NCBI GenBank assembly: GCA_900550135.1
Contig: URQO01000046.1
Coordinates: 1 to 14,923 of the forward strand
DNA: 14,923 bases
Direction: 5' to 3'
From: an uncultured Eubacterium sp.
GTDB lineage: Bacteria; Bacillota; Clostridia; Lachnospirales; Lachnospiraceae
Shown: piece by piece, positions 14,649 to 14,923 of the stretch
How positions within the stretch are numbered: position 1 is the first letter of the stretch
Layout: each line of letters opens with the position of its first letter
Translations under genes and position numbers: made by a program
Notes under the pieces: generated by a model
The model's database searches: none
Seen by the model: only the letters and a program-made list of their open reading frames with translations
Told to the model about the DNA's origin: nothing

Positions 14649-14923
14649 TTATATATTCTGATTCATAGTTTCAAATATCTTGTTTGTATCATATTCCGGT
14701 GCGAACTTTTCTGCCACATCATATATCTTCTGTATATCTGTAATCTCCTCTTCCAGTTCGTCAGCTATCTGTTCTACTGATTTGTTTTTCTTTAACTTTT
14801 TGCACACAATTTCAATAAGTTTTAATTCCTGTCCAATCTTCTTTCCAGCCAACTCGCCCTCTTCATACGAATCCTCACGAATGTGTGCCATAGTTTTTGC
14901 TTCATCATATTCCATTCTTAGCA
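14649..14923 (-). CDS. C-terminal tail of an Rpn/PD-(D/E)XK family putative transposase, partial
   Basis: The frame is open from the right edge to TAA 14649, so only about the last 91 residues are seen; the ATG at 14915 is internal, since Leu-Arg precede it in frame with no stop. The tail reads EEGELAGKKIGQELKLIEIV, then a Lys-rich helix (KKLKKNKS) and VEQIADELEEEITDIQKIYD. This layout, Glu/Gly-rich linker, LI-x-IV helix, then 'KNKSVEQIADELEE', is common at the end of Rpn-type recombination-promoting nuclease/putative transposase proteins of Lachnospiraceae, which occur in many copies. The nuclease core (PD-(D/E)XK) would lie outside the window, so intactness cannot be judged. The product is called from the tail alone. 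Confidence 0.58.
   Translation of the reverse strand, partial: LRMEYDEAKTMAHIREDSYEEGELAGKKIGQELKLIEIVCKKLKKNKSVEQIADELEEEITDIQKIYDVAEKFAPEYDTNKIFETMNQNI

Noticed and set aside
1..14923. CRISPR array, tRNA or rRNA gene, complete insertion sequence, prophage or toxin-antitoxin pair
   Set aside because: I saw no regularly spaced repeats, no tRNA cloverleaf-like sequence, no terminal inverted repeats with a full transposase, and no small gene pair with toxin-antitoxin features.

Overview
The window looks like the chromosome of an AT-rich, spore-forming Gram-positive anaerobe, most likely a member of the Lachnospiraceae (Clostridia). The signs are AGGAGG-type ribosome binding sites on almost every gene, frequent TTG starts, a T-box leader in front of valS, a SpoIIAA-like protein at the left edge, and a large protein and an Hsp70-like protein that I associate with Lachnospiraceae genomes. 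The taxon is inferred from recognition; no search was run.

Layout from left to right (nearly everything is on the minus strand, so transcription runs leftward). At 1-108 is the 5' end of a SpoIIAA-type anti-sigma factor antagonist, cut by the window edge. At 296-4577, read leftward, is a unit of valS, a 47-residue acidic ORF (1728-1871), and a membrane protein with a zinc ribbon and TPRs (296-1705). It closes with a hairpin terminator at 246-275. The valS unit starts from a strong sigma-A-type promoter (4864-4892) and a tRNA-Val-type T-box leader (about 4597-4857), so charging of tRNA-Val probably controls the whole unit.

At 4876-12942, also leftward, is a tightly packed five-gene run: rarA (AAA+ ATPase), a very large soluble protein (about 1180 aa, DUF5717-like), a diverged Hsp70/actin-fold protein (DUF5716-like), a 259-aa TPR protein, and a membrane acyltransferase. 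Gaps are 13-35 bases with no terminator visible between genes. The middle three look like an uncharacterised chaperone-like system and are the most interesting part of the window.

The rarA start faces citrate synthase (13129-14505, plus strand) across a short divergent promoter region. Citrate synthase has a clear promoter with an extended -10 element and a strong terminator (14586-14630). The right edge holds the C-terminal tail of a minus-strand protein resembling Rpn/PD-(D/E)XK putative transposases.

No tRNA, rRNA, CRISPR array, complete insertion sequence or prophage is visible. The only untranslated stretch approaching 300 bases is the T-box leader of valS.
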